Notes: generated from the letters alone by a model not told the origin. A stretch of DNA of 64,000 nt from Streptomyces sp. NBC_01717 (GCF_036248255.1 NZ_CP109178.1:6200001-6264000); one strand, 5' to 3'. Counted from the stretch's first letter, positions 25,229 to 35,338 are shown. Made by a program: numbers and translations.

Positions 25229-26338
25229 ATGGCTCCCCGATCAGATCGAGCACATCGAACCCACCGTGCAACCAGTGGAAGTGGACCCGGCCGCGCTGCG
25301 GCGTCGGACGTGCGTGCCCGGCGCGGGTCCGGTGCGGGCTCCGGACACGGTCCCGGCTCGGGACCTGCGCCCAGCTCCGGCCCCGGCCCCGGCCCCGGGC
25401 GACGACGGTTGTCGCGTGGGCGTGACGACGGGGTCGCGGCGGCTTCGCGGCAGCGCGCGGACGCACTCATGGCCGGTGCGTACGGAGGGCGCGTCGCCCG
25501 GCCGGTAGTGGGCCTTGCGCCGCCTCCGGTACCGCAGCCGGCTCCGGCAGAGGAGAACGCGCGGGCGGTGGCGACGGCTCCGGCCGCGCCAGGGCGGTGG
25601 GAGCGGCTGGTCCCGGCGGTGCGGGAGCGGCTCCCGATGTGGTTGCAGCTCAGGTGCGGTCTGGAGCCGAGAACCCTCGCCGCGCTCGCAGTCGTCCTGG
25701 TCGCTGCCGCGGTCTTCGCCGTCGTCCACTTCTGGTCCGCACGCCCGCAGTCCGTCCGCGCCCCCGATCCGGTCAGCGAGGGCGCGCATGCCCCGGAATC
25801 GGACCTGCGCATGGATCGGGGCGTGGATCGGGCCGGCACCCCCGATCCGTCACCCGGACCGCCGCCCACCGGAGGACCGGGCGGACGGATCGTCGTCGAT
25901 GTGAGCGGCAAGGTGCGCCGGCCGGGCATCTACCCCTTACCGTCCGGTGCGCGGGTCGCCGACGCGCTGCAGGCGGCGGGCGGAGTCCGGACCGGCGTGG
26001 ATCTCACCGGGCTCAACCGGGCGCGGGTGCTCATGGACGGGGAGCAGGTCGTGGTGGGCGCGCCACCCGGACCGCAGGCCTTCGGCGCCACTGGAGGAGC
26101 TGCCGTGGGAGGTGCCGCAGCGGGCGCCGGTGCCGGCGCCACGACCGGGCCGGTCAGCCTCAACAGCGCGACGGTGGAACAGCTGGACACCCTGCCCGGG
26201 GTCGGCCCTGTTCTCGCCCAGCACATTGTCGACTACCGCACACAGCACGGCGGCTTCCGGTCCGTCGGTGAACTCCGTGAGGTCAATGGGATCGGCGACC
26301 GCCGGTTCGCCGACCTCCAACCGCTGGTGCGGCCATGA
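25229..26338 (+). CDS. comEA: ComEA-like DNA-binding helix-hairpin-helix protein
   Basis: 369 residues from ATG 25229 (TAGCGT -10 box at 25215-25220, leaderless). A long Pro/Gly/Arg-rich cytoplasmic N-terminus is followed by one transmembrane helix at about 150-170, an SLBB domain at about 220-275 (VDVSGKVRRPGIYPLPSGAR), and two HhH motifs at 305-368 (NSATVEQLDTLPGVGP; VNGIGDRRFADL). In competent bacteria ComEA binds incoming DNA and hands it to ComEC, encoded next with a 4-base overlap. Codon 237 is TTA, so translation should depend on the bldA tRNA. Confidence 0.92.
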   Translation: MAPRSDRAHRTHRATSGSGPGRAAASDVRARRGSGAGSGHGPGSGPAPSSGPGPGPGRRRLSRGRDDGVAAASRQRADALMAGAYGGRVARPVVGLAPPPVPQPAPAEENARAVATAPAAPGRWERLVPAVRERLPMWLQLRCGLEPRTLAALAVVLVAAAVFAVVHFWSARPQSVRAPDPVSEGAHAPESDLRMDRGVDRAGTPDPSPGPPPTGGPGGRIVVDVSGKVRRPGIYPLPSGARVADALQAAGGVRTGVDLTGLNRARVLMDGEQVVVGAPPGPQAFGATGGAAVGGAAAGAGAGATTGPVSLNSATVEQLDTLPGVGPVLAQHIVDYRTQHGGFRSVGELREVNGIGDRRFADLQPLVRP

Positions 26339-28923
26339 GCCGCCCGGATGACCCCCGACCGGAAGGCCGTCCGGATGTCCACCCGGACACCCATCAGGAC
26401 GTCCATGCGGTGTCGGGCCGGCGGTTGGGTGTCTCCGACCCGCAGCAGGAGGGTCCGGTCGATCTGCGGCTCGTCCCGCCCGCACTGGCGACCTGGGCAG
26501 CCGCGGCCCTCGCTGTGGGGGCGCCCGGGCGCTGGACGGCCGTGGGGACAGTGCTCTGTCTCGTCGCAGGGCTGGTACTTCTGGGTGTGTCACGGGCATC
26601 GGCGGCCCGGGTCACGTGCGCCCGGCCGGCCGGCGAGGGGGACGCTCGGGACGGCGGGGAGAGCGCCGTACGGAGGCGGCGGCTGAACGCCACCGCGGCC
26701 GCCGCCGCTCTGCTGTGCGCGGCGGCCGGGGCGACGGCCGCCGGGCTGCACAGCGCGTACCTGCGGCAGCAGCCGGTTCACGGTCTCGCGCAGCGCTTCG
26801 CGAAGGTCGAGGCGGAGGTGACCGTCACGTCCGACGCACGGCAGACCCGGACCCAGGTCCGCGGTGACCGCAGTACCCCGGTCGCCCTTCTCCTGGACGC
26901 CGAGATCATCCGGGTGACGGCGCCCGACGGTGCCGTCACCCGGCTCCGTGTCCCGGTGCTGGTGATCGTGTCCCCCGACCGTTCGGCGGCGCAGTGGCAG
27001 CGGCTGCTGCCCTCCACGCGGCTACGCCTGAGCGGCCGCCTCTCGCCGCCTCTGCACAGCGGGGAGCGCAACGCCGCCGTCCTGCGGCCGGACGGCAACG
27101 GCCCGCCCCGCGTCATCGAGACTCCCACCCTTCTCCAGCGCGCGGCGGGTGGTCTGCGCGCCGGGCTGCGCACGGCGACCGAGGGGCTGGAGCCCGATGC
27201 GCGTGCGCTGTTGCCGGGGCTGGTCGTCGGTGACACCTCACGGGTCACCCCCGAATTGCACGATGTGTTCCAGGCAGCGGATCTCACGCACCTGATGGCG
27301 GTCTCCGGCGCCAATCTGGCGATTCTGCTCGTGCTGTTAATCGGGCCGCCCGGCACCGCGCTTCGGGTCGAACGCCGTGGTCTGGCACCTCGGTTGGGTC
27401 TGTCGCTGCGGATGACCGCGCTGCTCGGCGGGGGACTCACTCTCGCCTTCGTCCTCGTCTGCCGGCCGGAGCCGAGTGTGCTGCGGGCCGCCGTCTGCGG
27501 CCTGATCACACTGCTGGCCATCGGTACGGGGCGCCGCCGATCGCTGATTCCCGCACTGGCGGCCGCCGTTCTGCTTCTTGTGCTGTACGACCCGTGGCTG
27601 GCCCGTAGTTATGGCTTCGTGCTCTCCGTCCTGGCCACCGGGGCACTGCTCACCGTCGCACCGCTATGGAGTGCCGCGCTGCGGCGGCGCAGGGTGCCGC
27701 CCCGGCTCGCGGAGGCGCTGGGTGCAGCTGCCGCGGCGCAGGCGGTATGCGCGCCAGTGGTCGTGGTGCTCGCCTCGCGGGTCAGCCTGGTGGCGATTCC
27801 GTGCAATCTGCTGGCCGAGTTCGCGGTGGCACCGGCCACCGTCCTCGGGTTCGCCGCGCTCGCCCTGGCGCCGGTATCCATGCCGGTGGCCCAGCTGCTC
27901 GCCAGGATTGCGGGCTGGCCGGCCGGGTGGATCGCCTCCGTGGCCCGCACCGGAGCGGCCCTCCCCGGGGCGGAGGTCGACTGGCCCGACGGCCGGCAGG
28001 GAGCGTTGCTGCTTGCCGTCCTCACGGCGCTCGCGGTGCTGTCCGCCCGCCGCATCGCGCGCCACCCCTGGGTGTGTTCGGCCGCGGCGCTGCTGCTGAT
28101 CCTCGCGGTGCTGCGACCGGTGCCGCTGACCCGGGTGCTGACGGGGTGGCCACCGCCGGACTGGGTGTTCGCGATGTGCGACGTGGGCCAGGGGGACGCC
28201 ATGGTGCTGGCGGCTGGGGCCGGCGAAGGCGTGGTCATCGACGCCGGACCTGATCCGCGGCTCGCCGACCGATGCCTGCACGACCTGGGCGTCACCCGGG
28301 TGCCACTTCTGCTGCTCACGCACTTCCACGCGGATCATGTCCGGGGCCTGCCCGGCGTGTTGCGAGGCAGAGCGGTGGGCGCGATCCAGACGACGAGCCT
28401 GGACGAACCGCCGGAGCAGGCCGCGTTCGTACGCGGAACGGCCGCCGTCGCACGGGTCCCTCTGATGCGGGCGACCCCGGGAGAGCGGCGCCGCATCGGT
28501 CCGCTCGACTGGCGGGTCCTGTGGCCCGTCGGCGGTGTCACAGCAGCCCCCGAACCGGAGGAGCCCAACGACGCCAGTGTCACGCTGTTCGTCCGGACCG
28601 GCGGACTGACCCTGTTGCTCCTCGGAGATCTCGAACCACCCGCCCAGCAGGGGTTGCTGCGCCAGTACCCGGCGCTGCCGCGGGTGGACGTCCTCAAGGT
28701 CGCCCATCACGGGTCCGCCCACCAGGACCCCGCGTTGCTGCGCAGTGCCCACCCGCGACTCGCGCTGGTGAGCGTGGGCAAGGACAACCCGTACGGGCAC
28801 CCGGCGGCCCGTACCGTCGACGCACTCAGGGCCGGGGGAGCTGTGGTGCTGCGCACGGACCTGGACGGCGCGATCGCGGTGACGGGTTCCGGGCCGGGGC
28901 TGCGGGCGGTCGGACGCTCATGA
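26335..28923 (+). CDS. comEC: ComEC/Rec2 DNA-uptake channel protein
   Basis: 862 residues, starting inside the comEA stop codon (ATGA). It has an N-terminal membrane pair with a soluble DUF4131 loop (about 30-290), the multi-helix Competence channel domain (about 300-600), and a C-terminal metallo-beta-lactamase domain with LLTHFHADHVRG near residue 665 and VAHHGSAH near 790, a possible nuclease for the non-transported strand. Codon 335 is a TTA leucine codon. Streptomyces are not known for natural transformation, so its job here is uncertain. Confidence 0.93.
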   Translation: MSRPDDPRPEGRPDVHPDTHQDVHAVSGRRLGVSDPQQEGPVDLRLVPPALATWAAAALAVGAPGRWTAVGTVLCLVAGLVLLGVSRASAARVTCARPAGEGDARDGGESAVRRRRLNATAAAAALLCAAAGATAAGLHSAYLRQQPVHGLAQRFAKVEAEVTVTSDARQTRTQVRGDRSTPVALLLDAEIIRVTAPDGAVTRLRVPVLVIVSPDRSAAQWQRLLPSTRLRLSGRLSPPLHSGERNAAVLRPDGNGPPRVIETPTLLQRAAGGLRAGLRTATEGLEPDARALLPGLVVGDTSRVTPELHDVFQAADLTHLMAVSGANLAILLVLLIGPPGTALRVERRGLAPRLGLSLRMTALLGGGLTLAFVLVCRPEPSVLRAAVCGLITLLAIGTGRRRSLIPALAAAVLLLVLYDPWLARSYGFVLSVLATGALLTVAPLWSAALRRRRVPPRLAEALGAAAAAQAVCAPVVVVLASRVSLVAIPCNLLAEFAVAPATVLGFAALALAPVSMPVAQLLARIAGWPAGWIASVARTGAALPGAEVDWPDGRQGALLLAVLTALAVLSARRIARHPWVCSAAALLLILAVLRPVPLTRVLTGWPPPDWVFAMCDVGQGDAMVLAAGAGEGVVIDAGPDPRLADRCLHDLGVTRVPLLLLTHFHADHVRGLPGVLRGRAVGAIQTTSLDEPPEQAAFVRGTAAVARVPLMRATPGERRRIGPLDWRVLWPVGGVTAAPEPEEPNDASVTLFVRTGGLTLLLLGDLEPPAQQGLLRQYPALPRVDVLKVAHHGSAHQDPALLRSAHPRLALVSVGKDNPYGHPAARTVDALRAGGAVVLRTDLDGAIAVTGSGPGLRAVGRS

Positions 28924-28949
28924 CTCATGTCCGGCCGATCGCACCCGCC

Positions 28950-29405
28950 TCAGACCAGCCACTTGCCGTCGGTCATCAGCTCGCGCCCGGTCAGTTCGTT
29001 CTCCTCCCGCCATGCCCTGACCGCGTACGGAGTGAAGCGGAGGTACACCCAGGACGTGCGGCCACGCGGGTCCCAGTCGAGTTTCGTCGCGAAGGCGTCG
29101 CCCGATTCCGCGGAGAGTTCCGCGCCCTCCGCGACATCGGCGGTCGCGTCGATGAGAACCACATCGCGGGTGTGGCCCAGGCTGATCCTGGCCTGTCCGG
29201 TCGGAGTCACATTGTGCGCGGTCGGATTGGTGCGCCGAGTGGCCATCAGGAGCGTCCCCCGGTCCCACACGAACGACAGGGGTACCAGCGTCGGCACGCC
29301 GTCGGCCGAAGCGGTCGCCACCCAGGCGTCGGCGTCCTTCTCCAAGCGGTTGAGCACATCCTGCTTGCGCTGTTCCCGGCTGCGCGCCGGCTCCGCATTC
29401 GTCAT
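28950..29405 (-). CDS. Pyridoxamine 5'-phosphate oxidase-like (split-barrel flavin) protein
   Basis: 151 residues from ATG 29405. The mRNA is probably leaderless, with TAGCGT seven bases before the start on the minus strand. The split-barrel fold shows WVATASADGVPTLVPLSFVW, LMATRRTNPTAHNV and RISLGHTRDVVLIDA in the order of FMN- or F420-binding PPOX proteins. Substrate not predictable. Divergent from the NAT gene and convergent with comEC. Confidence 0.85.
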   Translation of the reverse strand: MTNAEPARSREQRKQDVLNRLEKDADAWVATASADGVPTLVPLSFVWDRGTLLMATRRTNPTAHNVTPTGQARISLGHTRDVVLIDATADVAEGAELSAESGDAFATKLDWDPRGRTSWVYLRFTPYAVRAWREENELTGRELMTDGKWLV

Positions 29406-29506
29406 GCTCCGTACGCTAGCGAGTGCGCGCAACCGCGCACCTCGGTCGGCGGTCCTAGGACCACCGGATCATGGCGCAGGGCGGCGCACCGGGGCAGACT
29501 GTGGCC

Positions 29507-30340
29507 ATGGACCCGCAATCGCCGCAGACGGTCGACGCCTACCTGGACCGCATCGGCGCCGTCCGTCCCGCGCGCCCCGACGCAGCTGCCCTGCGCGATC
29601 TGCAGGTGCGGCACCTCACGACCGTGCCCTTCGAGAATCTGTCGATCCATCTCGGCGAAAACATCGTGCTGGAGGAGAAGGCGCTCCTGGACAAGGTGGT
29701 GGGCGCCCGGCGGGGCGGCTTCTGCTACGAACTGGGCGGCGCCTTCGCGGCCCTGCTGCGGGCCCTCGGCTTCCGCGTCACTCTGCTCCAGGCCCGCGTC
29801 TACGGGGACGGCGGACAACTCGGAATTCCGTACGACCATCTCGTGCTGCGCGTCGAGACCGACGACGGCACCGGACCCTGGCTCGCCGATGTCGGCTTCG
29901 GTGACCACGCCCACTTTCCGCTCGTGTTCGACGACCGTACGGACCAGGAGGACCCGCGGGGTACGTACCGGATCCGGGAGACGCCCGACGCCGCGGACTG
30001 TGCCGGGGCCGGGGATCTCGATGTGCTGCGTGACGGGGTGCCCCAATACCGCCTCGATCCACGACCGCGGGCTCTTGCGGACTTCCGGTCCGGTGCCTGG
30101 TACCACCGCACCTCGCCCGATTCGCACTTCACCCGTTCTCTGGTCTGCTCCCGGCTCACCGGCGTTGGCCGGGTCACCCTCAGCGGGCGCACCCTCATCA
30201 CGACGGTGGGTGGCGAGCGACATGAGGTTCCGCTGGCCACCGACGCCGAGGTGCTCGCCGCCTACCGTGAGCACTTCGGGCTGCGGCTCGACCGGCTGCC
30301 CACAGTCCGCAAGGCGGGCGTTCAAGGACCGAACGGTTGA
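29507..30340 (+). CDS. Arylamine N-acetyltransferase
   Basis: Transfers acetyl from acetyl-CoA to arylamines or hydrazines; in actinobacteria some paralogues release polyketides as amides. 277 residues from ATG 29507. The catalytic triad is complete: Cys73 (RGGFCYEL), His111 (YDHLVLR) and Asp128 (LADVGFGD). Length is normal. It is a stand-alone gene, so a housekeeping or detoxification role is more likely than a biosynthetic one. Confidence 0.93.
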   Translation: MDPQSPQTVDAYLDRIGAVRPARPDAAALRDLQVRHLTTVPFENLSIHLGENIVLEEKALLDKVVGARRGGFCYELGGAFAALLRALGFRVTLLQARVYGDGGQLGIPYDHLVLRVETDDGTGPWLADVGFGDHAHFPLVFDDRTDQEDPRGTYRIRETPDAADCAGAGDLDVLRDGVPQYRLDPRPRALADFRSGAWYHRTSPDSHFTRSLVCSRLTGVGRVTLSGRTLITTVGGERHEVPLATDAEVLAAYREHFGLRLDRLPTVRKAGVQGPNG

Positions 30341-30524
30341 CGCACACAAGCGGAACGTTCAATTCGGACCTTCGGTAACACCTCACCCCAAGCCCTGTCC
30401 AGACCCTCCGTTTGCCTCGAACGCCTCAAGAATGATCGAATGCATGCTCGTCGGCGGGCCGCTGCTCCGACAACGACGTCCAGCCGTCAGGCCCCATGGT
30501 GAATCTCCCCCGGGGGTACTGAAG

Positions 30525-31409
30525 ATGCTCGGCCGTTGGCTGGCAAGCAAGAAGGCGACGCACGCGGCGGGCGGCAGCCCGCTCGCCGGACTCGCGGTGC
30601 CGCGCACTGCGGGAATGCTGAGCTGCCGTGTGCTCGATCCGGTCAACGTGGCTGTTCAGCAGGCCGAGTTCGTGGTCACGGACAGCGCGGGTCGCAAGGT
30701 CGTCGGCGGGGAGACGGACCCGTACGGGAACGTCCTCGCCACCGTCCCGGCGGGCGAATACCGGCTGGCCGTCACGGCGGAGGGCTTCACTCCGTTCCAT
30801 GGTTCGGCCACCGTCGGCGAGAGCGGCCACGCGAGCCTCGGCGACGTGATGCTCCAGGTCTCCGCGCCCCCGCAGCTGCCCGCCCCCGGTGACTGGGAGA
30901 TCGAGCCGAACCACACGCAGATCGGGTTCACCGCCCGCCACATCGGGCTGGCCCGGATCCACGGCCGGTTCAACACGTTCGCCGGTGCGGTACGGATCGC
31001 CGACCGCATGGAGGACTCCGCCATGCACGTCATCATCGATGCCGCGTCGATCGACACGAACGTGCAGATGCGCGACGACCATCTGCGCTCCAGCGACTTC
31101 CTGGACGTCGGGCGCTACCCGACGCTCGAGTTCTACAGCGACCGTTTCGTCCACCGGGGCGGCAGCCGCTGGGGCGTCAGCGGCGCGCTGACCCTGCACG
31201 GCGTCAGCCGTACGGTGACGCTGGACACCCAGTACCTCGGCCTGGGCAACGGCCTCGAGGGCGAGACCCGGGCGGCGTGCCGGGCCACCACCGAGCTGCA
31301 CCGCGAGGACTTCACGCTGACCTGGCAGACCATGCTGGCCCGGGGTATCGCCGTCGTCGGGCCCAGTATCGCCATCGACATGGACATCCAGATCGTCCCC
31401 AAGAGCTGA
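30525..31409 (+). CDS. YceI family protein with N-terminal carboxypeptidase-regulatory-like domain
   Basis: 294 residues from ATG 30525; an upstream ATG at 30444 would add 27 residues without a better ribosome site. Residues about 30-110 are a transthyretin-like regulatory fold (VVTDSAGRKVVGGETDPYGN, VPAGEYRLAVTAEGF). Residues about 118-294 are a YceI lipocalin-like barrel: WEIEPNHTQIGFTARHIG, RFNTFAGAVRIAD and DDHLRSSDFLDVGRYP. YceI proteins bind isoprenoids or amphiphiles, but most are secreted and this one has no signal peptide, so it is likely cytoplasmic. Confidence 0.88.
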   Translation: MLGRWLASKKATHAAGGSPLAGLAVPRTAGMLSCRVLDPVNVAVQQAEFVVTDSAGRKVVGGETDPYGNVLATVPAGEYRLAVTAEGFTPFHGSATVGESGHASLGDVMLQVSAPPQLPAPGDWEIEPNHTQIGFTARHIGLARIHGRFNTFAGAVRIADRMEDSAMHVIIDAASIDTNVQMRDDHLRSSDFLDVGRYPTLEFYSDRFVHRGGSRWGVSGALTLHGVSRTVTLDTQYLGLGNGLEGETRAACRATTELHREDFTLTWQTMLARGIAVVGPSIAIDMDIQIVPKS

Positions 31410-31442
31410 GCCCTGGGGAGTCCTGCCGGCGGGGCGCCGCCG

Positions 31443-31688
31443 CTAAGGCGCTTCCAGCCAACCCTCGTACTCCGCCGCGAACGCGTCGAGCACCGCGGAG
31501 TCCAGCCGGCCGGCCGGGTCCTCGACGACCACCAGCCACTGGGCGTCCTCGGCGTCGTCCTCGCCGGCCAGCGCGTCGCGTACGAGCTGGGGCTCCTCGG
31601 CGACACCGAAACGGTCGGCGAGCTCCCCGGCCACCTCCTCCGCCGTATCGCGGTCGGGCAGCACCAGCACATGTCTCACATCGCTCAC
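31443..31688 (-). CDS. Small acidic conserved hypothetical protein
   Basis: 81 residues from GTG 31688 with GGAGAA nine bases upstream. Strongly acidic, alternating strand- and helix-like segments (VRHVLVLPDRDTAEEVAGEL, QWLVVVEDPAGRL), suggesting a small alpha/beta fold like an anti-sigma or RbsD-sized domain. Convergent with the YceI gene and divergent from holA. No known function. Confidence 0.75.
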   Translation of the reverse strand: MSDVRHVLVLPDRDTAEEVAGELADRFGVAEEPQLVRDALAGEDDAEDAQWLVVVEDPAGRLDSAVLDAFAAEYEGWLEAP

Positions 31689-31771
31689 CTGCCCATTCTC
31701 CGGTACGGCGTCGGGTGCGGGGACCGGCGGTCGAGCCGTGCTGTCAGTGGGGCGTGGGATGCTGGACGGCG

Positions 31772-32758
31772 ATGGCCACCAGAAGGAATTCCACCGACGA
31801 TCCGCTCGTCCCCCTCACGCTCGCCGTGGGCCAGGAGGACCTCCTCCTCGACCGTGCGGTGCAGCAGGTGGTGGCGGCGGCCCGGGCGTCCGACGCCGAC
31901 ACGGACGTCCGCGACCTCACCTCCGACCAGCTCCAGCCGGGCACCCTTGCCGAGCTGACGAGCCCTTCGCTCTTCGCCGAGCGCAAGGTGGTGATCGTGC
32001 GCAATGCGCAGGATCTCTCCGCCGACACGGTGAAGGACGTCAAGGCGTACCTCGGTGCGCCGGTCGAGGAGATCACGCTCGTGCTGCTCCATGCGGGCGG
32101 CGCCAAGGGCAAGGCGCTGCTGGACGCGGCGCGCAAGGCGGGTGCGCGGGAGGTTGCCTGCCCGAAGACGACCAAGCCCGCCGAGCGACTGTCGTTCGTA
32201 CGGTCGGAGTTCCGGGCGCTGGGGCGATCCGCGAGCCCCGAGGCCTGCCAGGCGCTCGTCGACTCCATCGGCAGCGATCTGCGGGAGCTGGCGAGTGCGG
32301 TGTCGCAGCTGGTCGCGGATGTCGAGGGCACGATCGACGAGGTGGTGGTCGGGCGCTACTACACCGGTCGTGCGGAGGCGTCCAGCTTCACCGTCGCCGA
32401 CCGGGCGGTGGAGGGGCGGGCGGCGGAGGCACTGGAGGCGTTGCGCTGGTCGCTGTCGACCGGGGTGGCGCCCGTGCTGATCACCAGTGCGCTCGCGCAG
32501 GGCGTACGGGCCATCGGCAAGTTGTCCTCGGCACGCGGGGGGCGTCCTGCGGATCTTGCGCGTGAGCTGGGGATGCCGCCGTGGAAGATCGACCGGGTGC
32601 GGCAGCAGATGCGGGGGTGGACGCCGGACGGGGTGGCGGTGGCGCTGCGGGCGGTCGCGGATGCGGACGCGGGGGTGAAGGGTGGCGGGGACGACCCCGA
32701 GTACGCCCTTGAGAAGGCCGTCGTCGCTGTTGCGCGGGCGGCGCGGAGCGGCCGGTGA
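31772..32758 (+). CDS. holA: DNA polymerase III subunit delta
   Basis: Clamp-loader subunit that opens the beta clamp. 328 residues from ATG 31772; the open frame continuing upstream overlaps the YceI gene and is not used. The AAA+-like domain I starts with LTLAVGQEDLLLDRAVQQV; SPSLFAERKVVIVRNA is a typical delta motif; the C-terminal collar domain includes LARELGMPPWKIDRVRQQ. It is convergent with rpsT across a strong terminator. Confidence 0.92.
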   Translation: MATRRNSTDDPLVPLTLAVGQEDLLLDRAVQQVVAAARASDADTDVRDLTSDQLQPGTLAELTSPSLFAERKVVIVRNAQDLSADTVKDVKAYLGAPVEEITLVLLHAGGAKGKALLDAARKAGAREVACPKTTKPAERLSFVRSEFRALGRSASPEACQALVDSIGSDLRELASAVSQLVADVEGTIDEVVVGRYYTGRAEASSFTVADRAVEGRAAEALEALRWSLSTGVAPVLITSALAQGVRAIGKLSSARGGRPADLARELGMPPWKIDRVRQQMRGWTPDGVAVALRAVADADAGVKGGGDDPEYALEKAVVAVARAARSGR

Positions 32759-32817
32759 CCGTGGGACGGCGAGGTGGGTGCCGGTCGTGACCGGCTGAGC
32801 TCGAGCGGGTATGCCGA

Positions 32818-32861
32818 AGGCCCCGGTTCGCCGCCCTGGGGAGGGTGGCGAACCGGGGCCT
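32818..32861. terminator. Bidirectional terminator between holA and rpsT
   Basis: A perfect 15-bp stem, 32818-32832 with 32847-32861, extended inward by CCCT/AGGG pairing, between two convergent genes. Confidence 0.85.
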
Positions 32862-32981
32862 CGGTTCCAGCTCGGTGCGCCGCACCCGCGTGGCGAACGC
32901 AGGTTCGGTGTGCGGCGCGGGGGCCGGGCAGGGGCGGGAGAGAGGGCCCGCTGGTCCGTTCCGGCAGTTACATCAGAAAGC

Positions 32982-33248
32982 TCAGCCCTGGAGGGCGGCA
33001 ACCTTGGAGGCCAGCGCCGACTTCTTGTTGGCGGCGGCGTTCTTGTGGATGACGCCCTTCGAGACAGCCTTGTCGAGTGCGCGCGAAGCGTCGCGAACGG
33101 CCGTGGTGGCCTTCTCGACGTCGCCCGCTGCGGCAGCCTCACGGGCCTTGCGGATCGCGGTCTTGAGCGAGGACTTGACGGCCTTGTTGCGCAGGCGCGC
33201 CTTCTCGTTCGTCTTGTTCCGCTTGATCTGGGACTTGATGTTCGCCAC
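32982..33248 (-). CDS. rpsT: 30S ribosomal protein S20
   Basis: 88 residues of a Lys/Ala-rich helical bundle protein that binds 16S rRNA. The N-terminus [20 protein letters not shown] and the [15 protein letters not shown] stretch near residue 65 are diagnostic. It diverges from lepA, with 215 bases between the starts that must hold both promoters. Confidence 0.97.
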   Translation of the reverse strand: MANIKSQIKRNKTNEKARLRNKAVKSSLKTAIRKAREAAAAGDVEKATTAVRDASRALDKAVSKGVIHKNAAANKKSALASKVAALQG

Positions 33249-33463
33249 GAAAGAGCCTTTTCAGGTTCGTTGGATCTTCGATGTGCGCCCCGCCGCCCAT
33301 AGGAGCCACGAGGCACAGCTGTCAACGGTACCAGCCGCGCTCCGACCGGCCCAAACCGGTCTCTGTCCCGCAGCCGTGGGACGATGGAAGCTACGTATCG
33401 ATCCGACCGACCCGACATCGACCCGAGACACGGCGTTCGGCGTCTCAAGAATCAGGACCCTGC

Positions 33464-35338
33464 GTGCCCGCGACTCCTACCAACGTGCCCGAGCCGAGCC
33501 GTACCGACCCGGCGCTGATCCGCAATTTCTGCATCATCGCTCACATCGACCACGGCAAGTCGACCCTTGCCGACCGGATGCTCCAGCTGACGGGCGTGGT
33601 CGACCAGCGGCAGATGCGCGCTCAGTACCTCGACCGGATGGACATCGAGCGCGAGCGCGGCATCACCATCAAGTCCCAGGCGGTCCGTCTGCCGTGGGCG
33701 CCCACCACGGGCGAGGGCGAGGGCAGCACCCACATCCTCAACATGATCGACACCCCGGGCCACGTGGACTTCACGTACGAGGTCTCCCGTTCGCTCGCCG
33801 CCTGCGAGGGCACGGTCCTGCTGGTCGACGCCGCGCAGGGCATCGAGGCCCAGACGCTGGCCAACCTCTACCTGGCGATGGAGAACGACCTCACCATCGT
33901 TCCGGTACTCAACAAGATCGACCTGCCGGCCGCGCAGCCCGAGAAGTTCTCCGAGGAGCTGGCCAACCTCATCGGCTGCCAGCCCGAGGACGTCCTCAAG
34001 GTCTCCGCGAAGACCGGTGTCGGCGTGGACGCCCTGCTGAACCGGGTGGTCAAGGACGTCCCGGCGCCGATCGGCAAGGCCGATGCCCCGGCCCGCGCGA
34101 TGATCTTCGACTCGGTCTACGACTCGTACCGCGGCGTCGTCACGTACGTCCGTGTCGTCGACGGTCAGCTCAACAGGCGCGAGCGCATCAGGATGATGTC
34201 CACCGGTGCCACCCACGAGCTGCTGGAGATCGGTGTCTCCTCCCCGGAGATGACCCCGGCCGACGGCCTCGGTGTGGGCGAGGTGGGCTACATCATCACC
34301 GGTGTGAAGGACGTCCGGCAGTCCAAGGTCGGTGACACGATCACCTCCCTGAGCAAGGGCGCGACCGAGGCGCTGGGCGGTTACAAGGACCCCAAGCCGA
34401 TGGTGTTCTCGGGTCTGTATCCGCTGGACGGCTCCGACTACCCGGACCTGCGCGAGGCCCTCGACAAGCTCCAGCTCAACGACGCCGCCCTGGTGTACGA
34501 GCCGGAGACCTCCGCGGCCCTCGGCTTCGGCTTCCGTGTCGGCTTCCTCGGGCTGCTGCATCTCGACGTGATCCGCGAGCGCCTGGAGCGCGAGTTCGGT
34601 CTGGAGCTCATCGCCACCGCCCCCAACGTGGTCTACCGCGTCGAGATGGAGGACGGCAGCGAGCACATCGTCACCAACCCGAGCGAGTTCCCCGAGGGCA
34701 AGATCGACAAGGTGCACGAGCCGGTCGTACGTGCCACCGTCCTCGCCCCCAGCGAGTTCATCGGCGCGATCATGGAGCTCTGCCAGAACCGGCGCGGCAC
34801 CCTGCTCGGCATGGACTACCTCTCCGAGGACCGGGTCGAGATCCGGTACACCCTGCCCCTCGCCGAGATCGTCTTCGACTTCTTCGACCAGCTGAAGTCC
34901 AAGACCCGCGGCTACGCCTCGCTCGACTACGAGCCCACCGGCGAGCAGTCCGCCCAGCTCGTCAAGGTCGACATCCTGCTGCACGGCGACAAGGTCGACG
35001 CGTTCTCCGCGGTCACGCACAAGGACAAGGCGTACGCGTACGGCGTGCGGCTCGTCGCCAAGCTGCGCGAGCTCATCCCGCGGCAGAACTTCGAGGTGCC
35101 GATCCAGGCGGCAATCGGCTCCCGGGTCATCGCCCGTGAGACCGTCCGCGCCATCCGCAAGGACGTTCTCGCCAAGTGCTACGGCGGTGACATCTCCCGT
35201 AAGCGGAAGCTGCTGGAGAAGCAGAAGGAAGGCAAGAAGCGGATGAAGATGGTCGGCAACGTCGAGGTGCCGCAGGAGGCCTTCATCGCCGTGCTGTCCA
35301 CCGACGAGTCGGGCGGGGAGAGCAAGGGCAAGAAGTAG
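33464..35338 (+). CDS. lepA: Elongation factor 4 (ribosomal back-translocase)
   Basis: Membrane-associated translational GTPase. 624 residues from GTG 33464; the upstream open frame is intergenic. G motifs: [10 protein letters not shown] (G1), [12 protein letters not shown] (G2), DTPGH (G3), NKIDLP (G4). The C-terminal LepA-specific domain is complete and ends with [17 protein letters not shown] and a Lys-rich tail. It ends in a strong terminator. Confidence 0.97.
   Translation: MPATPTNVPEPSRTDPALIRNFCIIAHIDHGKSTLADRMLQLTGVVDQRQMRAQYLDRMDIERERGITIKSQAVRLPWAPTTGEGEGSTHILNMIDTPGHVDFTYEVSRSLAACEGTVLLVDAAQGIEAQTLANLYLAMENDLTIVPVLNKIDLPAAQPEKFSEELANLIGCQPEDVLKVSAKTGVGVDALLNRVVKDVPAPIGKADAPARAMIFDSVYDSYRGVVTYVRVVDGQLNRRERIRMMSTGATHELLEIGVSSPEMTPADGLGVGEVGYIITGVKDVRQSKVGDTITSLSKGATEALGGYKDPKPMVFSGLYPLDGSDYPDLREALDKLQLNDAALVYEPETSAALGFGFRVGFLGLLHLDVIRERLEREFGLELIATAPNVVYRVEMEDGSEHIVTNPSEFPEGKIDKVHEPVVRATVLAPSEFIGAIMELCQNRRGTLLGMDYLSEDRVEIRYTLPLAEIVFDFFDQLKSKTRGYASLDYEPTGEQSAQLVKVDILLHGDKVDAFSAVTHKDKAYAYGVRLVAKLRELIPRQNFEVPIQAAIGSRVIARETVRAIRKDVLAKCYGGDISRKRKLLEKQKEGKKRMKMVGNVEVPQEAFIAVLSTDESGGESKGKK

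Noticed and set aside
25229..28923. comEA/comEC as proof of natural competence
   Set aside because: No comGA, comF or pilus genes are in the window, and these two genes are common in actinobacteria that are not known to take up DNA.
28272..30524. Long plus-strand frame that runs from comEC through the NAT gene into the YceI gene
   Set aside because: Only the last 295 codons are coding; the rest overlaps comEC, the PPOX gene and the NAT gene in wrong frames.
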